A stretch of DNA of 64,000 nucleotides from Lophium mytilinum (lineage: Eukaryota; Ascomycota; Dothideomycetes; Mytilinidiales; Mytilinidiaceae). The DNA is taken from positions 1,060,449 to 1,124,448 of the forward strand of contig MU004196.1 of assembly GCA_010093605.1 (NCBI GenBank), given 5' to 3'. Below the pieces are notes generated by a model. It made no database searches. It saw only the letters and a program-made list of their open reading frames with translations, and had not been told where the DNA came from. The translations under genes and the position numbers were made by a program. Below, one piece after another: positions 1 through 11,553 of this stretch. The first letter of the stretch is position 1, and every line of letters begins with the position of its first letter.

Positions 1-614
1 AGGAAGGGATGTGTTCCTTGATTTTGTCTTCCCACACTGGCGGACAGTCGATGTCCTTGAGATAGATCCGTTGACGCTTCTTGTCACGATAATTCTCAGG
101 GCCGTCGAAATATTGGTCGGTCAACCGACCCATGTTCTTCAAGTAATGCTTGATGGTGAGTGGGATATTCTCCTTGGTGGTCAGATTGCGTGCATTCTCG
201 ACTGCAGGACTGGTAAGTGAGTGTCAATGAAGTGCAAGTCGCAGATGTACCTTTGTCCCCGCAGTTATCTCTTAGCCACTGAGGAGTGAAAGTCCATGGG
301 TCTAACACTTCATCGAACCCATCAATGACGAGCGGCTTGCCGCCAATAATAACGTGGAGAAGGACCAGTTTCTCGAACTTCTCGATACCCTGCTCAGCGA
401 TCATCTCGTACGAGATACGGTCGACGTATTGGAAGTTGTCCGCATTTTCGACAAAGGTTCGCAGGTCGAAGTCGGGTGGTATGGGCTCGAAAGAGGCCTT
501 AGGCCTACGAGCCGGCATCGTGTTGGGTGCTTCGGCGCAAACCTCAGGCGTGCAGCGCGGATGGTCACAGCTGTCGCATCGCAGGGCTCGGCAATGCGCG
601 TTGTGAAGGGTCAA
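1..614 (-). CDS. JmjC-domain protein, N-terminal part (gene runs off the left edge)
   Basis: The reading frame on the minus strand covers the region in front of and into a JmjC domain, with typical phrases such as PLVIDGFDEVLDPW and NMGRLTDQYFDGPENYR. One intron is clear at 202-250 (49 nt, GTACAT...TGCAG); joining across it keeps the frame. An upstream stretch with five clustered Cys (about 510-600) suggests a small metal-binding motif. JmjC proteins are Fe(II)/2-oxoglutarate oxygenases, often histone demethylases in the nucleus, but the metal ligands lie outside the window, so activity cannot be judged. The open frame begins with TTG at 614. The true start is either the ATG of MPARRPK (near 516) or an ATG in an upstream exon joined at a CTTCAG acceptor near 615. 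The gene is divergent from COQ2. Family call fairly sure, subfamily not. Confidence 0.75.
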
Positions 615-1154
615 CTGAAGCTAGGCGCATGAAGTGGTAGGCGGTGGCTCGTCCGTAGTGAGACTTGTTCGAAATATAGGCAGTGGGTTTGGATTTGAGG
701 ACGCGACGAGAGTGCGGAGAGTCCAGAAGTGATGTCCAAAGTGAGTAGCTGCATGATCCTTGTCAAGGAGATCCGTGCGCTGCTCGTCACGTGTTGAAAC
801 AACCCATGTTCAATACCTTTCAAGCTTCGCCCTATGCATCTCTGTAGTTCCAAGGGAACCAATTCCATCAACTGTCGGAGGATGTTTCTCCCATAGCTAT
901 TTCTCGTTTTATCATTACCAATCCACGACCATCATATCTGTGGTCACGTACCCTCAACCATCAAGCTGTGCTTCCCTTTATCAAATCTCAGCTGCTAGAC
1001 TGCATCTTTGGCACACCTGCGAACTCCACTGTCACTCTCGAGTAGTGACAGGCAAAAGGCCTAGAACTTCTGTCTGAAGGAGGGGGTTGGTAGACCTCCT
1101 TCGAGTGGGCTTATCTACACGAAGACGCGACTCGATCAGGTCCCCGGAATTGTC
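615..1154. promoter_or_regulatory. Shared upstream region of the JmjC gene and COQ2
   Basis: A 540-bp stretch lies between two divergent genes. I see no convincing coding frame. It must hold both promoters, but no defined element (TATA box, CCAAT box) stands out enough to place. Confidence 0.4.
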
Positions 1155-2450
1155 ATGGCATCGACATCCCCATTCAGACACGTTTGCTCTATATCAGGGC
1201 ACCGAATACCTCATGGCTGCAAAAACTTCCTGCGTCGACCGTTTCATTTGTCCTCATACATTTCGCAAAGGGACTCGTCATGTCATGTTCCCGCCACTCG
1301 TCGGACACCTACCACTCATTCCACTTGTAATGGCGCAGATCGGTCTCAAGCCTCGATTCCTCGACATCAGGTACAATTGATTAAGGGATCTATTCTCCTG
1401 CGCGAGTGCCGACGCTCTGTGGTTTCTTCAACGGCACAGCACCCCATCGCCGACTCCCCTTCGCTCCCAATATACGTCCCCCCTCAGAGCGGCTTGCTTT
1501 CGCGTCTTCCCAAGTCAGTCACCCCTTACGCGGAGTTGATTCGACTAGACAAGCCTGCCGGAACCTACTACCTCTTCTTCCCATGTCTTTTCAGCACTCT
1601 CATGGCAGCAAGTGTCGCTGTTCCCATTGCCTCTCCTCTGTCTGTTTTAGGCACATCTGCTCTGTTCCTCACAGGTGCCGTCATCATGCGGGGAGCTGGA
1701 TGTACTATTAATGATCTCTGGGACCGTAATCTGGACCCGCAGGTGGCACGTACTCGGCTGCGTCCTATTGCCAGAAGAGCTATCACTCCCGAAGCAGCCA
1801 TCGTCTTCACAGGCGCACAGCTGCTCACTGGTCTTGCTGTGCTACTGCAATTTCCGACTGAAGTATTCTGGTACGCCACGCCATCGCTCGCGTTTGTTGC
1901 GATGTACCCTTTGGCCAAGCGAGTCACGCACTACCCTCAATTCGTCCTCGGCCTTACGTTCTCATGGGGCGCGATGTTAGGGTTTCCGGCTCTCGGTGTA
2001 GATCTCCTCGCAAATCAGTCAGTTCTCATCGCCGCAGCCTGTCTTTATTCGAGCAATGTAGCTTGGACCGTCCTTTACGATATGATTTACGCCCACATGG
2101 ATATCAAAGATGACGCGAAAGCCGGGATCAAAAGCATTGCTCTAAGGCACGATAAGGATACTAAGACCGTGTTGACCGCGCTTGCAGCTGTACAAGTCGG
2201 TCTCCTTGGAGTAGCGGGCACCGCGCTTGGCATGGGGCCGGTCTTCCTTGTAGGCTCATGTGGCGGTGCTGTTGCTACTCTGGGCACCATGATTTGGAGA
2301 GTCAAGTTGAAAGATGTGACCAACTGCTGGTGGTGGTTCGTGAATGGTTGCTGGATCACCGGTGGCGCCATATCCGCTGGACTCCTAGGTGAATACTATA
2401 CTCGCCTCTCCGCTGCTTCTACCCCTCCAGGCGAGCCAGGAACGACATAG
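1155..2450 (+). CDS. COQ2: 4-hydroxybenzoate polyprenyltransferase, mitochondrial (COQ2)
   Basis: A single-exon frame of 431 aa begins at an ATG. It belongs to the UbiA prenyltransferase family. Both Asp-rich motifs that bind Mg-diphosphate are present: NDLWDRNLD (residues 186-194) and DMIYAHMDIKDD (309-320). The family opening YAELIRLDKPAGTYYLFFPC (about 125-144) and several hydrophobic membrane segments follow. COQ2 attaches the polyprenyl tail to 4-hydroxybenzoate in the inner mitochondrial membrane, the first membrane-bound step of ubiquinone synthesis. The first ~110 residues are basic and Ser-rich, in keeping with a mitochondrial presequence, though longer than usual. No intron is needed. 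Very likely correct. Confidence 0.95.
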   Translation: MASTSPFRHVCSISGHRIPHGCKNFLRRPFHLSSYISQRDSSCHVPATRRTPTTHSTCNGADRSQASIPRHQVQLIKGSILLRECRRSVVSSTAQHPIADSPSLPIYVPPQSGLLSRLPKSVTPYAELIRLDKPAGTYYLFFPCLFSTLMAASVAVPIASPLSVLGTSALFLTGAVIMRGAGCTINDLWDRNLDPQVARTRLRPIARRAITPEAAIVFTGAQLLTGLAVLLQFPTEVFWYATPSLAFVAMYPLAKRVTHYPQFVLGLTFSWGAMLGFPALGVDLLANQSVLIAAACLYSSNVAWTVLYDMIYAHMDIKDDAKAGIKSIALRHDKDTKTVLTALAAVQVGLLGVAGTALGMGPVFLVGSCGGAVATLGTMIWRVKLKDVTNCWWWFVNGCWITGGAISAGLLGEYYTRLSAASTPPGEPGTT

Positions 2451-3185
2451 TCTGCACCATCTTCGGGGACCCTATCCTAATATCCTGGCTGAGACTGTTC
2501 TGAACTCATGTATGAGTGACAATGGACCCCATCTAGAAGGCGTTACATGTACATTAACGAGCTTGGGGCCAGGTGTTGTGAGCCCTGCGTTGTAATATGT
2601 TAAAATGATCTCGCTTATACTGCAGAAACATGCCAAGAGTCCCAGTTGTAGAACTTTCCTAGCACTAATCTAATCAATGCCATGTCGAGGCTAAATTATA
2701 CTCGACATCTTACTAGAACACCATAATACCGAGGACCAATGGCCCGATCCTTGCCCTTTTAATATTCCCGTTGGAATTGATTAATTATGTTTTTCGAATC
2801 AGAAGGCCGTATCAAGAAAAGTCCTATCGTTCATGCAAGTATATTCTGAGATTTCAGCCTCCACAAAACACCTCTAAGAACCTACTATGTCCAGATTACA
2901 TGAGCAGAATCGGGCCAAGGTGATCAAGATGAATCCGTGTCCTCCCCGGGCCTAGTGTTTCCCATGCATTTCGAATGTATCCACCATGAGCCGGTAAATG
3001 CCACTAGGGATGATATACGTCGCCTACAGAATCCCCTAACCGTGAATATCGCACTCGACATAGATACCAACCTCGATCATGTGGCCAACTTACTCATTGC
3101 CGCCGCTGGTCTACATCTCCCTCGACCTTACTCTCACCTCATCCCGACCGTCCAGATCGTTCCTTCCTTGACCGCCATCCCCAAG
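2451..3185. other. Intergenic: COQ2 3' region and GH16 gene promoter
   Basis: No coding frame with recognisable content. An open frame that begins with GTG at 2937 is only the upstream extension of the GH16 first exon. Confidence 0.5.
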
Positions 3186-4748
3186 ATGCGCTCAAGCATC
3201 CTTTTCGCGGCCCTGCTGGGCGCAAAACAGCACGTCCTAGGTGGCTATACGCTCAGAGATAATTACTCTCCTTCGAATTTCTTTTCCATGTTCGACTTCT
3301 GGACGGTATGCGCGAAATCCCCTAGCTTTCAATACAAACTGACCTCCTTAAGGCCGCTGATCCTACGAATGGGGTTGTTAAGTGAGTTGCTATCTACTCA
3401 AAAGATTTTGATTAGCCACTTCACTGAAAATGAGTACATCTAACAATCAACCCCTGTGCAGATACCTAGATCAGTCCACAGCCCAATCTCAAGGCATAAT
3501 CTCGACCGATGGCTCAAGTGTCTACATCGGCGTCGACCACACCAACGTAACGCCACAGGGCCGGAGCAGTATCCGTATCGAGAGCAAGATCCAGTACACG
3601 CATGGGTTGTTCATTCTGGATCTCGGGCACATGCCCGGGAGCATTTGCGGTACGAATCAGACCCATATGCCCCGAAGTTAGGTACTCAACAAGCCGTTTT
3701 ACTAAGATACCGATGACACAGGAACATGGCCAGCTTTCTGGACACTCGGCCCCAACAACTGGCCGCAAGATGGTGAAATCGGTAGTACCTCTCTTCCCTC
3801 TCTTCCAAAGCTCCCCTCCTAACCACGAAAACAGATATCTTAGAAGGCGAATGCTACGCCTACTCCCTTAAGCCCTAATTCCAATCTCAACTCCTGCTAT
3901 AGGCGTCAACACCCAGTCCCGCAACAGCATGGCCCTCCACACGACGGAAGGCTGCACCGTCACCGGGCAGGGCGAAAGCGGTTCCCTCACGACATCCAAC
4001 TGCTGGGTCAAAGCACCGGGACAGGCCTCCAACGCCGGCTGCGGCGTCTCTAGCAACACCGCCGGCTCATATGGTGACGACTTCAACGCTGCGGGCGGTG
4101 GGGTATATGCAATGGAATGGTATGCATAACCTCTCCTCTCCGTTTACCTCGCCATAAATCTGTGTACTTTCCCGTCACGCCCAAAAGCCTTGTAACAAGC
4201 TTCCTGTCCCGATGCCGTTGGAAGGGGCCCAGCAAGCCTCAGGCTGTCCAGATCAGATTTTCCCATCTCCTTCATATCTTCAAAAGCGTATCAGCACACC
4301 CCAGACATCACCAGCCCAACCCACCACCCCACACACACCCCATCTAACACTCCCCAGGACCTCCTCCGCCATCAAAATCTGGTTCTTCACCCACAGCACC
4401 ACTCCCCCCGACATCCTCTCCAACGCCCCGAACCCCTCGCAATGGGGCGCCCCGCAAGCCAACTTCGCCGGCAACTGCAACATCGACAGCCACTTCGCCA
4501 ACCACCGCATCGTCTTCGATCTCACCTTCTGCGGCGACTGGGCCGGGAATGTGTGGGCGAGTACGCCGAGTTGGTGAGTCGCGTATCCCTACCGCTTTCT
4601 GTTTTGGCAGAGTTGGGGGTTGGGTGAAGGCTGATAGGAGTGCAGTGCGAGCAAGGCGCCGACGTGTGCGGATTGGGTGATTAATAACCCGGGGGCGTTT
4701 GCGCCGTCCTATTGGAGTATTATGTCGTTGAAGGTTTACGGGCAGTGA
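3186..4748 (+). CDS. Secreted GH16 beta-glucanase, eight exons
   Basis: Spliced exons are 3186-3305, 3353-3381, 3462-3649, 3722-3781, 3835-3846, 3903-4119, 4358-4573 and 4646-4748, giving 314 aa. The protein starts with a signal-like segment (MRSSILFAALLGA) and continues with the fungal GH16 opening (YTLRDNYSPSNFFSMFDFWT). The catalytic motif GEIDILEG holds the nucleophile Glu and the acid/base Glu, preceded by TWPAFWTLGPNNWPQDGE. The family cleaves beta-1,3 or mixed beta-1,3/1,4 glucans outside the cell or in the wall. Exon 5 is only 12 nt, and the following intron has no GT, so a GC-AG intron (3847-3902) is the only fit. The intron at 4120-4357 is unusually long (238 nt) for this genome. 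Substrate is not determined by the sequence. Confidence 0.9.
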
Positions 4749-5193
4749 GGGTTGGGAGGGTGTGGTTTCGAAAGCGGGACTGAGAGAAGAGAGCGTTAGG
4801 CGAGGCCATATGGTTAGTTACTTTTGGCAGTAGGGCTCTTTCTCATCATATTTGAGGAGTGTATCTACCCTGGGAAGTAGAGTTTGGAAGCGAAGATTCG
4901 TGCATGGAGAATATGTCCTCTATCGATTCGAAAAGAGAGTGTCGTCTGAGGTGCATATTTAGGCACGTATACCACGCGTCCAATCAAGAGTATTGTTTTC
5001 CGGTACGTAACGACCTAGAATGCAAGATTTTCAATCTATATGCGTCTATGACGAGGCAATTCAAACTTCCATACCCCTTTTTGATGTGGCCCTAACGAGC
5101 GCCGAGATCCTGTGCAGTAGAATACAGTACAGTCCATCCAAACACATACTTCTTCGCGCCATACCTAACTTCTCACCATCTCATTCTCCACGT
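4749..5193. other. Intergenic between convergent genes
   Basis: This is the shared 3' region of the GH16 gene (plus) and the aminotransferase gene (minus). No gene is seen. Confidence 0.5.
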
Positions 5194-6463
5194 TTAAGCC
5201 TTATATCCCACCTCGGTCAAACCCTCCTTCAATCCTTTCAGCGCCCTATCAATATCATCCCTCTTCGGATCTGTCACACTGACGCCCATATGCCCAAACC
5301 GGATATACTTCGTCGCGATTTCCTTATGCAGTCCACCCGCGAAAATAACGCCCTTTTTCAACAGGCTCGGGAGGACTTGGGGCGGCGCAATGCTCTCGGG
5401 GAGGTAGATAGCGGTCATGCCGTTGGCCTGGTTCTCGGGCTTAGCAGCGAGTTGCTTGAGGCCGAATTCGCCGATCGCTTTCTTGATCTTCTGGGACGCG
5501 GCTTTGTGGTCCGAGAAGCGCTGTTCCAGGGGCCGAGAGAGGATCTGAGTTAGGGACGTATGTAGCGCGTGGATGAGCTGAGGAGAGGGGGTGGCGAAGT
5601 AGCTGGGCTTCTTGGCTTCGTAGTTTTGCATGACTGTAATGATCCAATCAGTGTAATTCTGGAGTCTGAAAGTGTTTCAGGAGTTGGTGACATACTCGGC
5701 AACCAGTTCTTCCACGATCCAAAATACGACGTCGGCCGTGTCTTCCTCGCCTTAAATACTTCGATCGCGCGGCCAGAGGCCATCAAGATGCTCAGACCAG
5801 CCGGGCACCCAATCGCCTTCTGGCTGGCAGTGAGCACTACGTCGAGGCCCCAGTCGTCGAACCGGATCTCCTCGCAGCCAACACTGCACACGCCGTCCAC
5901 GACAACGAGGGTCTCGGGGCTGACTTTGTGCACGAGCTCCGAGAGCGCCTTGAGCTCGCTCAGCACACCGGTGGAGGTGTCGACGTGTGTGACGGTGAGG
6001 ACTTTGTACTTCTTCTCCTTCAGCGCTTTCTCCACCTCGTCCAGTTGCGGCCGGTCTCCAATGGGTGCTTTCAGTTGTGTAGCATTCACGCCATATGTCT
6101 CGAAGCAGTCGGCGAACGAGTCCGCAAAGTAGCCAGTGTGTAGCACGAGGGCCTCATCGCCCGGCTCGGTGAGGTTGGCCGCGACCTGGTCCCATCCCAG
6201 TGTTCCAGAGCCGGAGAGCACGATTGGTTGCGATGCGGCGTCGGTGGTCTGGAACAGCTGCCGTAGCATCGACAGGACCTCGCTGAAGGTGTTCACGAAG
6301 GGTGCGCCGACATGGGATTCGCTGGACTGACATCAGCGGATGTATTAGGGGTGATTGCAGGTGTATATGCGTACCTGTAATGGCTCATAGACTGGAGCAC
6401 CTCGTCATCGAACTCAATTGGGCCCGGGATGAGCAGTGCAGCATGCGGCGGCTGGGAAGACAT
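5194..6463 (-). CDS. AGX1: Alanine-glyoxylate aminotransferase (class V, PLP)
   Basis: Exons 6463-6375, 6321-5696 and 5633-5194 give 384 aa, the usual length for Agx1/AGT. The opening (HAALLIPGPIEF) and the PLP-lysine region (TASQKAIGCPAG) are typical of the class V alanine-glyoxylate/serine-pyruvate family, as is VVVDGVCSVGCEEIRFDDW ahead of it. The enzyme makes glycine from glyoxylate with alanine as amino donor. The start at MSSQPP is the only ATG in the upstream frame; the frame stays open to 6715 but that extension starts with TTG. A mitochondrial form from a separate upstream exon cannot be excluded. The C-terminus is not a classical SKL-type peroxisome signal. The gene is divergent from VPS29. 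Symbol by analogy with yeast. Confidence 0.92.
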
Positions 6464-7174
6464 GGTGGGCGGTGGAGGCGGAGGCTTGGGGCGGTTTGCA
6501 GGGTAGCCAGTTGCGTCTTCAGGTACAGCAGAGCGCTCAGTAGAGAAGGGCGTGTTCAATTCAAAGGGCTTGGAGTCGAGGTGTCTGGCGATCAGACTCA
6601 GACGGGAGCGAGGGGAAGCCACCTTGAAGGAGGGGTACAGTCGAGCAAATCGGCTGCGGGGGGAAGCCAGGATGCCGGTTTCGGAGAGAAGGGCTAGGAG
6701 CGCGTGTGTTGGCAATGAATTGCACGTGTAGTTGCTGCTTTTCGGGCGTGGGGACTGCGGGCGTCGATGTTTTCAAGTCACGATGCGCGTGCTGGGTGTA
6801 TTGTAACAGGAGAATGTCGCGAAACATTGCCGTTCTCAGTGGCTAACGGGAAGGTTTGACTCTTCCAAGCTTCTTCTTTTTCTCTCTGGAGCCACTTCGG
6901 CCAGCGCCGTTAACGGCGTCTGCTCAGCGGCGTCTGCTCAGCGGCGTCTGCTTACTCGACATGGGGTCTAGACGTGGAGGCTCCCGGCATCTCTTGAGCC
7001 GCAAAAGCAGCCCTGTTCAACAGTCACAGTGAATACATGCAGTGACGTTGCCCCCCTGCCAAGCCACCGCCCAAGCTTCGAGGGAAGCTCGTGCTCCACC
7101 TCCACCACACTTCGCCAGCCAATTCAGTTCGTGGGGTTGGTCACGGTGCGCTGCGGGAGAACAGAAACATCGCC
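6464..7174. promoter_or_regulatory. Divergent promoter region AGX1/VPS29
   Basis: This 711-bp stretch holds no gene. It contains three head-to-tail copies of a 14-bp GC-rich unit (listed separately). Confidence 0.4.
6914..6955. repeat. Three tandem copies of a 14-bp unit in a promoter
   Basis: The unit CGGCGTCTGCTCAG occurs twice exactly and a third time with a changed end, just after TTAA. It sits midway between AGX1 and VPS29, so it could be a multiple binding site or simply a small minisatellite. Confidence 0.7.
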
Positions 7175-7960
7175 ATGACCTCGAGACTGGTCCTCTGTCT
7201 TGGAGACTTGTTCATTCCAGACCGAGCTGCTGTGAGTCCTGTTCGCGCTACACTCCCCTCGCTCAAATGCTCACCGTGATGCCAGGACATTCCCACAAAG
7301 GTACCCGCCAACACTCCTTCCACCTCTACCTGAGGTTGCACGCATCCACAGACGCTTATACAACCCCCTAGTTCAAAAAACTCCTCGCGCCCGGCAAAAT
7401 CGGCCAGATCCTCTGCCTAGGCAACCTCACCGACAAAGACACCTACGAGTTCCTGCGCGGCATAGCCCCCGACCTGCAAATTGTAAAAGGCGACTTCGAC
7501 GTCGAAGCGCCCAATCTCGCCCTCTCGAAAGTCGTCACCCACGGCTCGCTGCGCATCGGCTTCACCCATGGCCACACCATAATCCCCCCGGGCGACGGCG
7601 ACAGCCTACTGATCGCCGCGCGGCAGATGGACGTCGACATCCTACTATGGGGCGGGACCCACAAGTTCGAGGCCTATGAGATGGAGGGCAAGTTCTTTGT
7701 GAATCCGGGGAGTGCCACGGGCGCCATGACGACGGGGTGGTGGCCTGAGGAGGAGGAACCGACGCCGAGTTTTGTACTGATGGATGTGCGTATTTCGCTG
7801 GAGATGGACTGGGAAGTGGGGTTTAGTGCTGACAGTTTGATAGGTCCAAGGCGATGTCCTCGTGATATACGTGTACCAGCTCAAGAAAGACGACAAGGGC
7901 GCGGAGAACGTGGTCGTCGAGAAGCTGTCTTTCCGGAAGAATGGCGGTGGTGTATCATAG
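7175..7960 (+). CDS. VPS29: Retromer subunit VPS29
   Basis: Exons 7175-7231, 7286-7300, 7372-7785 and 7844-7960 give 200 aa. The second exon is only 15 nt (DIPTK). The metallophosphoesterase-like fold is clear: LVLCLGDLFIPDRA, LCLGNLTDKDTYEFL, VKGDFDVE, GFTHGHTIIP and WGGTHKFEAYEMEGKFFVNP are VPS29 phrases. VPS29 joins VPS35 and VPS26 in the cargo-selective part of retromer, which returns receptors from endosomes to the Golgi. The protein ends shortly after a Lys-rich loop and has no extra domain. The start ATG lies just before MTSRLVLCLGD, the usual N-terminus. Confidence 0.95.
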
Positions 7961-8119
7961 CGAGCGAAAATAGTTTGATATCCAGTAATCAGAGATTGGT
8001 CATGCAAAGATTATGGGAAATTCAGAAATGTGGGGTCTCATATACTGATTTTATTGTCAAGATACAACCTGTCCACATTGTGTCAATGGACAACTCAAGC
8101 CAGACCTTGCGTCTTTACG

Positions 8120-8730
8120 TCCGTGCGATTTGGACACGAGTTGGGCATATTATTGGCGCAGCCCGTGAATCACACTATTCAGTGGTGTTGATTGCCGAAG
8201 ACTCTGTTTTGGACTCTCGAATTGGAGTTGATTTGGGTGTGGTGAGATGTATAAAGTGGAGCCAGCCCGTGCGATTTGGACTTGATTTTGATATATTATT
8301 GGAGCAACTTGTGAATTAGGCTACCTGAAAGCGTTGATTTCCGTAGGTCTTGAATCGGATCATAGAATTAGGGTTGATTTGGTGTGCTGAGATGTATGAA
8401 GTGGAGCCGGTCCGCGCAATTTAGGCATGATTCTGGCATGTTATTGGAGGACGCTCCTTATCAGGCTCTGAAGTTGGGGTAGATTTGGCGGCGTTGAGAT
8501 GTATGAAGTAGAGCCAGTCCGTACGATTTGAACTCGATTTGGGCATATTATTAGAGGACGCCGCATATCACATCATGGATTTGGGGTATACTTGGGTGTG
8601 GTAAGATGTATAAAGTGGAGCCAGTCCGTGCGATTTGCAGTCAATTTAGGCATGTTGGTGAACGGCCTATATTAGATCTTGAATGTAGGGTATATTTAGC
8701 TGTGATAAGATGTACGAAGTGGAGTTGTGA
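8120..8730 (+). repeat. Diverged tandem repeat array, unit about 107 bp
   Basis: The core GATGTAtgAAGTGGAGCCAG recurs with variation near 8246, 8391, 8498, 8605 and 8709, so the spacing is about 145, 107, 107 and 104 bp. A partial copy (CCGTGCGATTTGG...) begins near 8120. Each unit carries GGGTTGATTTGG, the core, then a CCGTGCGATTT block and a GGCATATTATTGG block. No lasting reading frame runs through it. The same unit occurs in reverse orientation near 12080-12290. Confidence 0.85.
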
Positions 8731-9520
8731 AATTTTCAGGTCATAGAATAAGATCCCCATTCTGAAATAGAAGCGCGGCGCAAAGCAAAGATAAGGCGGG
8801 AATGTGTTGTTGAATAGTCTAAAGTGAGTGAACCAATCGTGATTATAATTCAGGCTGCGATGTGAGCTGCAGCGCTCTCTTTCCTTCGTAATCTTTTTTT
8901 GGAGATGATTGTCCATCGTATGAATTGATATAAAGAAAGCCATTTCTATGATCTGATATTCATTTCAACATGGCCTACTATTGAATGTACGTAACTAGCT
9001 CTGGAGATAATGGGTCGTTCAACGTGCTACTATAGACTGCGCTGGCTAGTGAATGTAAGCTGGATGTAAATCAATCGCAACGTGGCACCTGTAGGCAGGG
9101 AACTCGTGCATGGAAGTAAGTCGTCTCAGACGACATCGCTATTCAAGAGCCTCGACTAGAAACACTCACCTCTTATGATTCAACAAGCAATGATGTAAAA
9201 GCCAAAGACCGACTCGTCAAGGCACGAACCTCTTGGTGCCTGATGTCCCTAGTTGCACTCGGCTGCGTCGTCGAAGCAACCCCGATCGTCAACAAACGCG
9301 CCCGTGCTCGATCAACAGTTTATCCCTGCCCGAGCATCTGGGAAATCTCCGAACCACAACCTCACTCCTCCAACACCACACACACCCATCATCCGCGTCC
9401 ATTGTGCCGCCGCACCACGCGTGACTAATAAAACAACTACACTAACATATCTACTCCAAAACCACCCAATACACCACGCGCGCAGCACCACCTCCTCGTT
9501 CTACGCGTCCGCGACCAAGT
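8731..9520. other. Intergenic, promoter of the next gene
   Basis: I see no gene here. Short open frames at 9233-9576 overlap in three frames and lack any conserved content. The stretch just before 9521 is CA-rich, as is common in fungal 5' leaders. Confidence 0.4.
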
Positions 9521-11553
9521 ATGCGCCAGACGCGCTCTGCATTGCGCGCCGAAGTCATCCACGTCGACGACAGTAGCTCGGCTGCTGTGCCACTGCCCTT
9601 CACGCCTTTCAAGGAGCGTGCGCCGCTAGGAGAGATCGCGGGAAATACTGCTGTTGCTGAGGCTGAGACGGGGGAGGAGATGGCGCAGAAGAAGGTGAAA
9701 GCCGCCAAGGGTGGACGGAAGGGGAAGAAGGGCAAGAAGATGGAAGAGGAGGTCGAGACTGAGCAGCAGCAGGCTGTGGTGCTGGAGGATGAGAGACAGG
9801 CGGCTGGCAGTCCGGCGAGTGATGGCGCTGCGGAGGAGCTCGCGAAGGAGGCCAATGGAGGTGAGTTTGAGGCGTATATCTGGGACTGGGGGTGGATGTT
9901 GACTGGTGTGTAGATGCTGTTCAAGTGCCTATGCTAGAGGAGCGCCCCGTCTCTCCACCGCGCGCGGTACGCATGACGAGGCGGCAATTGGCGAAGGCGG
10001 AAGAGGAGTTGTCCAAGTCGCAGCACCAGGCCCCGCCAGTTGAAGAGCCTGTTGAAGAGAAGGTCGATCAGGAAGCATCAGCTTCTGAATTAGAGACTGT
10101 TGAGCCTGAAGCGGAGGTCGTGGAGCCCGAAGCACCTGTTGTGGAGCCTAAGAAAGCTGCTCCTGTCCAGCAAGAAGTTTCACAACCGGTCCAAGAAGAA
10201 GTACTACAGCCGACAGTCGAGGTCGTCCAATCCCCGGCTCCTGAGGTAACAATCACACCAGACCTTTCAGAGCTGAAAGTCCTCATGTCGGAGAAGCCAT
10301 CAGAGGAGGAAGTGTTTAGCGTACGCAGCTCGTCAAGGTCGCCTGGCAAGTCACCAATGCGTCTAGAGGATTCAATCGAGGCTCTTGATGCGCTCGACGA
10401 TGCCATTGAGCAGGTTGCTAAAGCATTCCCCCAAATGGATGCCTTGGAATCGGGCGAGAAGTCTCCTACGAAGAAGCCAACGACGAGGAGTACTCCCAAG
10501 GTGCGAATAGCAACAGTGAAGCCCAAACCAATAGCCACCAAAGCGCCTGTCACAAATAGAGTATCACGGAATCCAACGGTACCCAAATCGCTCAAAGAAG
10601 GCCCTACCACCGCAACAGCCACCAAGACACGACCACTCTCAGCGGCGAGACCGTCCCTCGCCCGGTCTGCTAGCGTACGAAATGCCTCGAGAGCCAACGA
10701 AACAAAGCCAAAGGCTGCTTCTGGCGAAGTCACGGACTATCTAGCATCGAAGCGCCGTCCCATCAGCGTCTCCTTTCCTACCCCTCCGCCGCCACCAAAG
10801 TCGACAAAGCCACCGACCAAATCGACCTTCCAGCTCCCCGGGGAAGCTGTGGCTGCTAGGCTCAAGGCCCAACGCGAGGAACGCCAGAAAAGGGAAGAAG
10901 AGGAGGCCGCCAAGAAACCTACCTTCAAAGCTCGTCCCGCCCCCGTCCGCAAGGCCCCAGCACTGGTCAAGCAGACAGCAGCCAGCAAAGCCCGTGAGAG
11001 CTTGATGCAAGGCGGCAGCACCGACGAAAAGGAGAACAAGTCCGCCAGCACCCTCCCATTGAAACGCACAAGCCCAATCACCATCGCGACAGGCGCAAAG
11101 CGCCAGAGCACTCTCATGAGCAATCCCAAGCGCCAGTCTAGCCTGCTCAGCGGCGCCCATATATCGACAAACCCAGCCGAGAAGCGTGAGCGTCCTGCGT
11201 TCAATCTCTCTACCACGAACAATGCCGCAAAGCGCGTCAGCAGCATTGGCGGCCCAACGATTCCCCCGCTGAACAAGCCCGCCCTGACGCTAGCGGACAT
11301 TGCGACGAACCGTGCCAAGGGCCGCGAAGTCTTCAACCGCGACAAGATAGAGAACCAGGAGCGCGAGCGGGTGAGGCGCGAGAAGGAAGACGCGGCCAAG
11401 CGAGCGCGAGCAGAGGCGGCGGAGAGGGGCAGGATCGCATCACGGGAGTGGGCCGAGAAGCAGAAGATGCGGAAGGCGGGATTGCCTGCGGCGAATGGAG
11501 GCGTCAAAACAGCTGCGGCGGGAGTGGGCATGGAGCAAACCGCCAACTCGTGA
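9521..11553 (+). CDS. Unrecognised basic, largely disordered protein
   Basis: Two exons (9521-9860 and 9914-11553, intron 53 nt) give 659 aa. The protein is rich in Lys, Ala, Glu, Pro and Ser, with no globular domain I recognise. Near the N-terminus is PLPFTPFKERAPLGEI, a short conserved-looking motif. The middle holds many SP/TP-type sites and basic blocks. The C-terminus (about 570-640) is a charged coiled-coil-like stretch with AKGREVFNRDKIENQE and AAERGRIASREWAEKQ. Similar proteins exist in other Dothideomycetes as far as I recall, but their function is not known to me. The composition suggests a nuclear or cytoskeleton-linked scaffold; this is only inference. It is flanked on both sides by inverted copies of a 107-bp repeat. 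Confidence 0.8.

Noticed and set aside
5569-6330. Plus-strand open frames up to 187 aa opposite the aminotransferase
   Set aside because: They mirror the codons of AGX1 on the minus strand, which has clear PLP-enzyme motifs; no independent motif.
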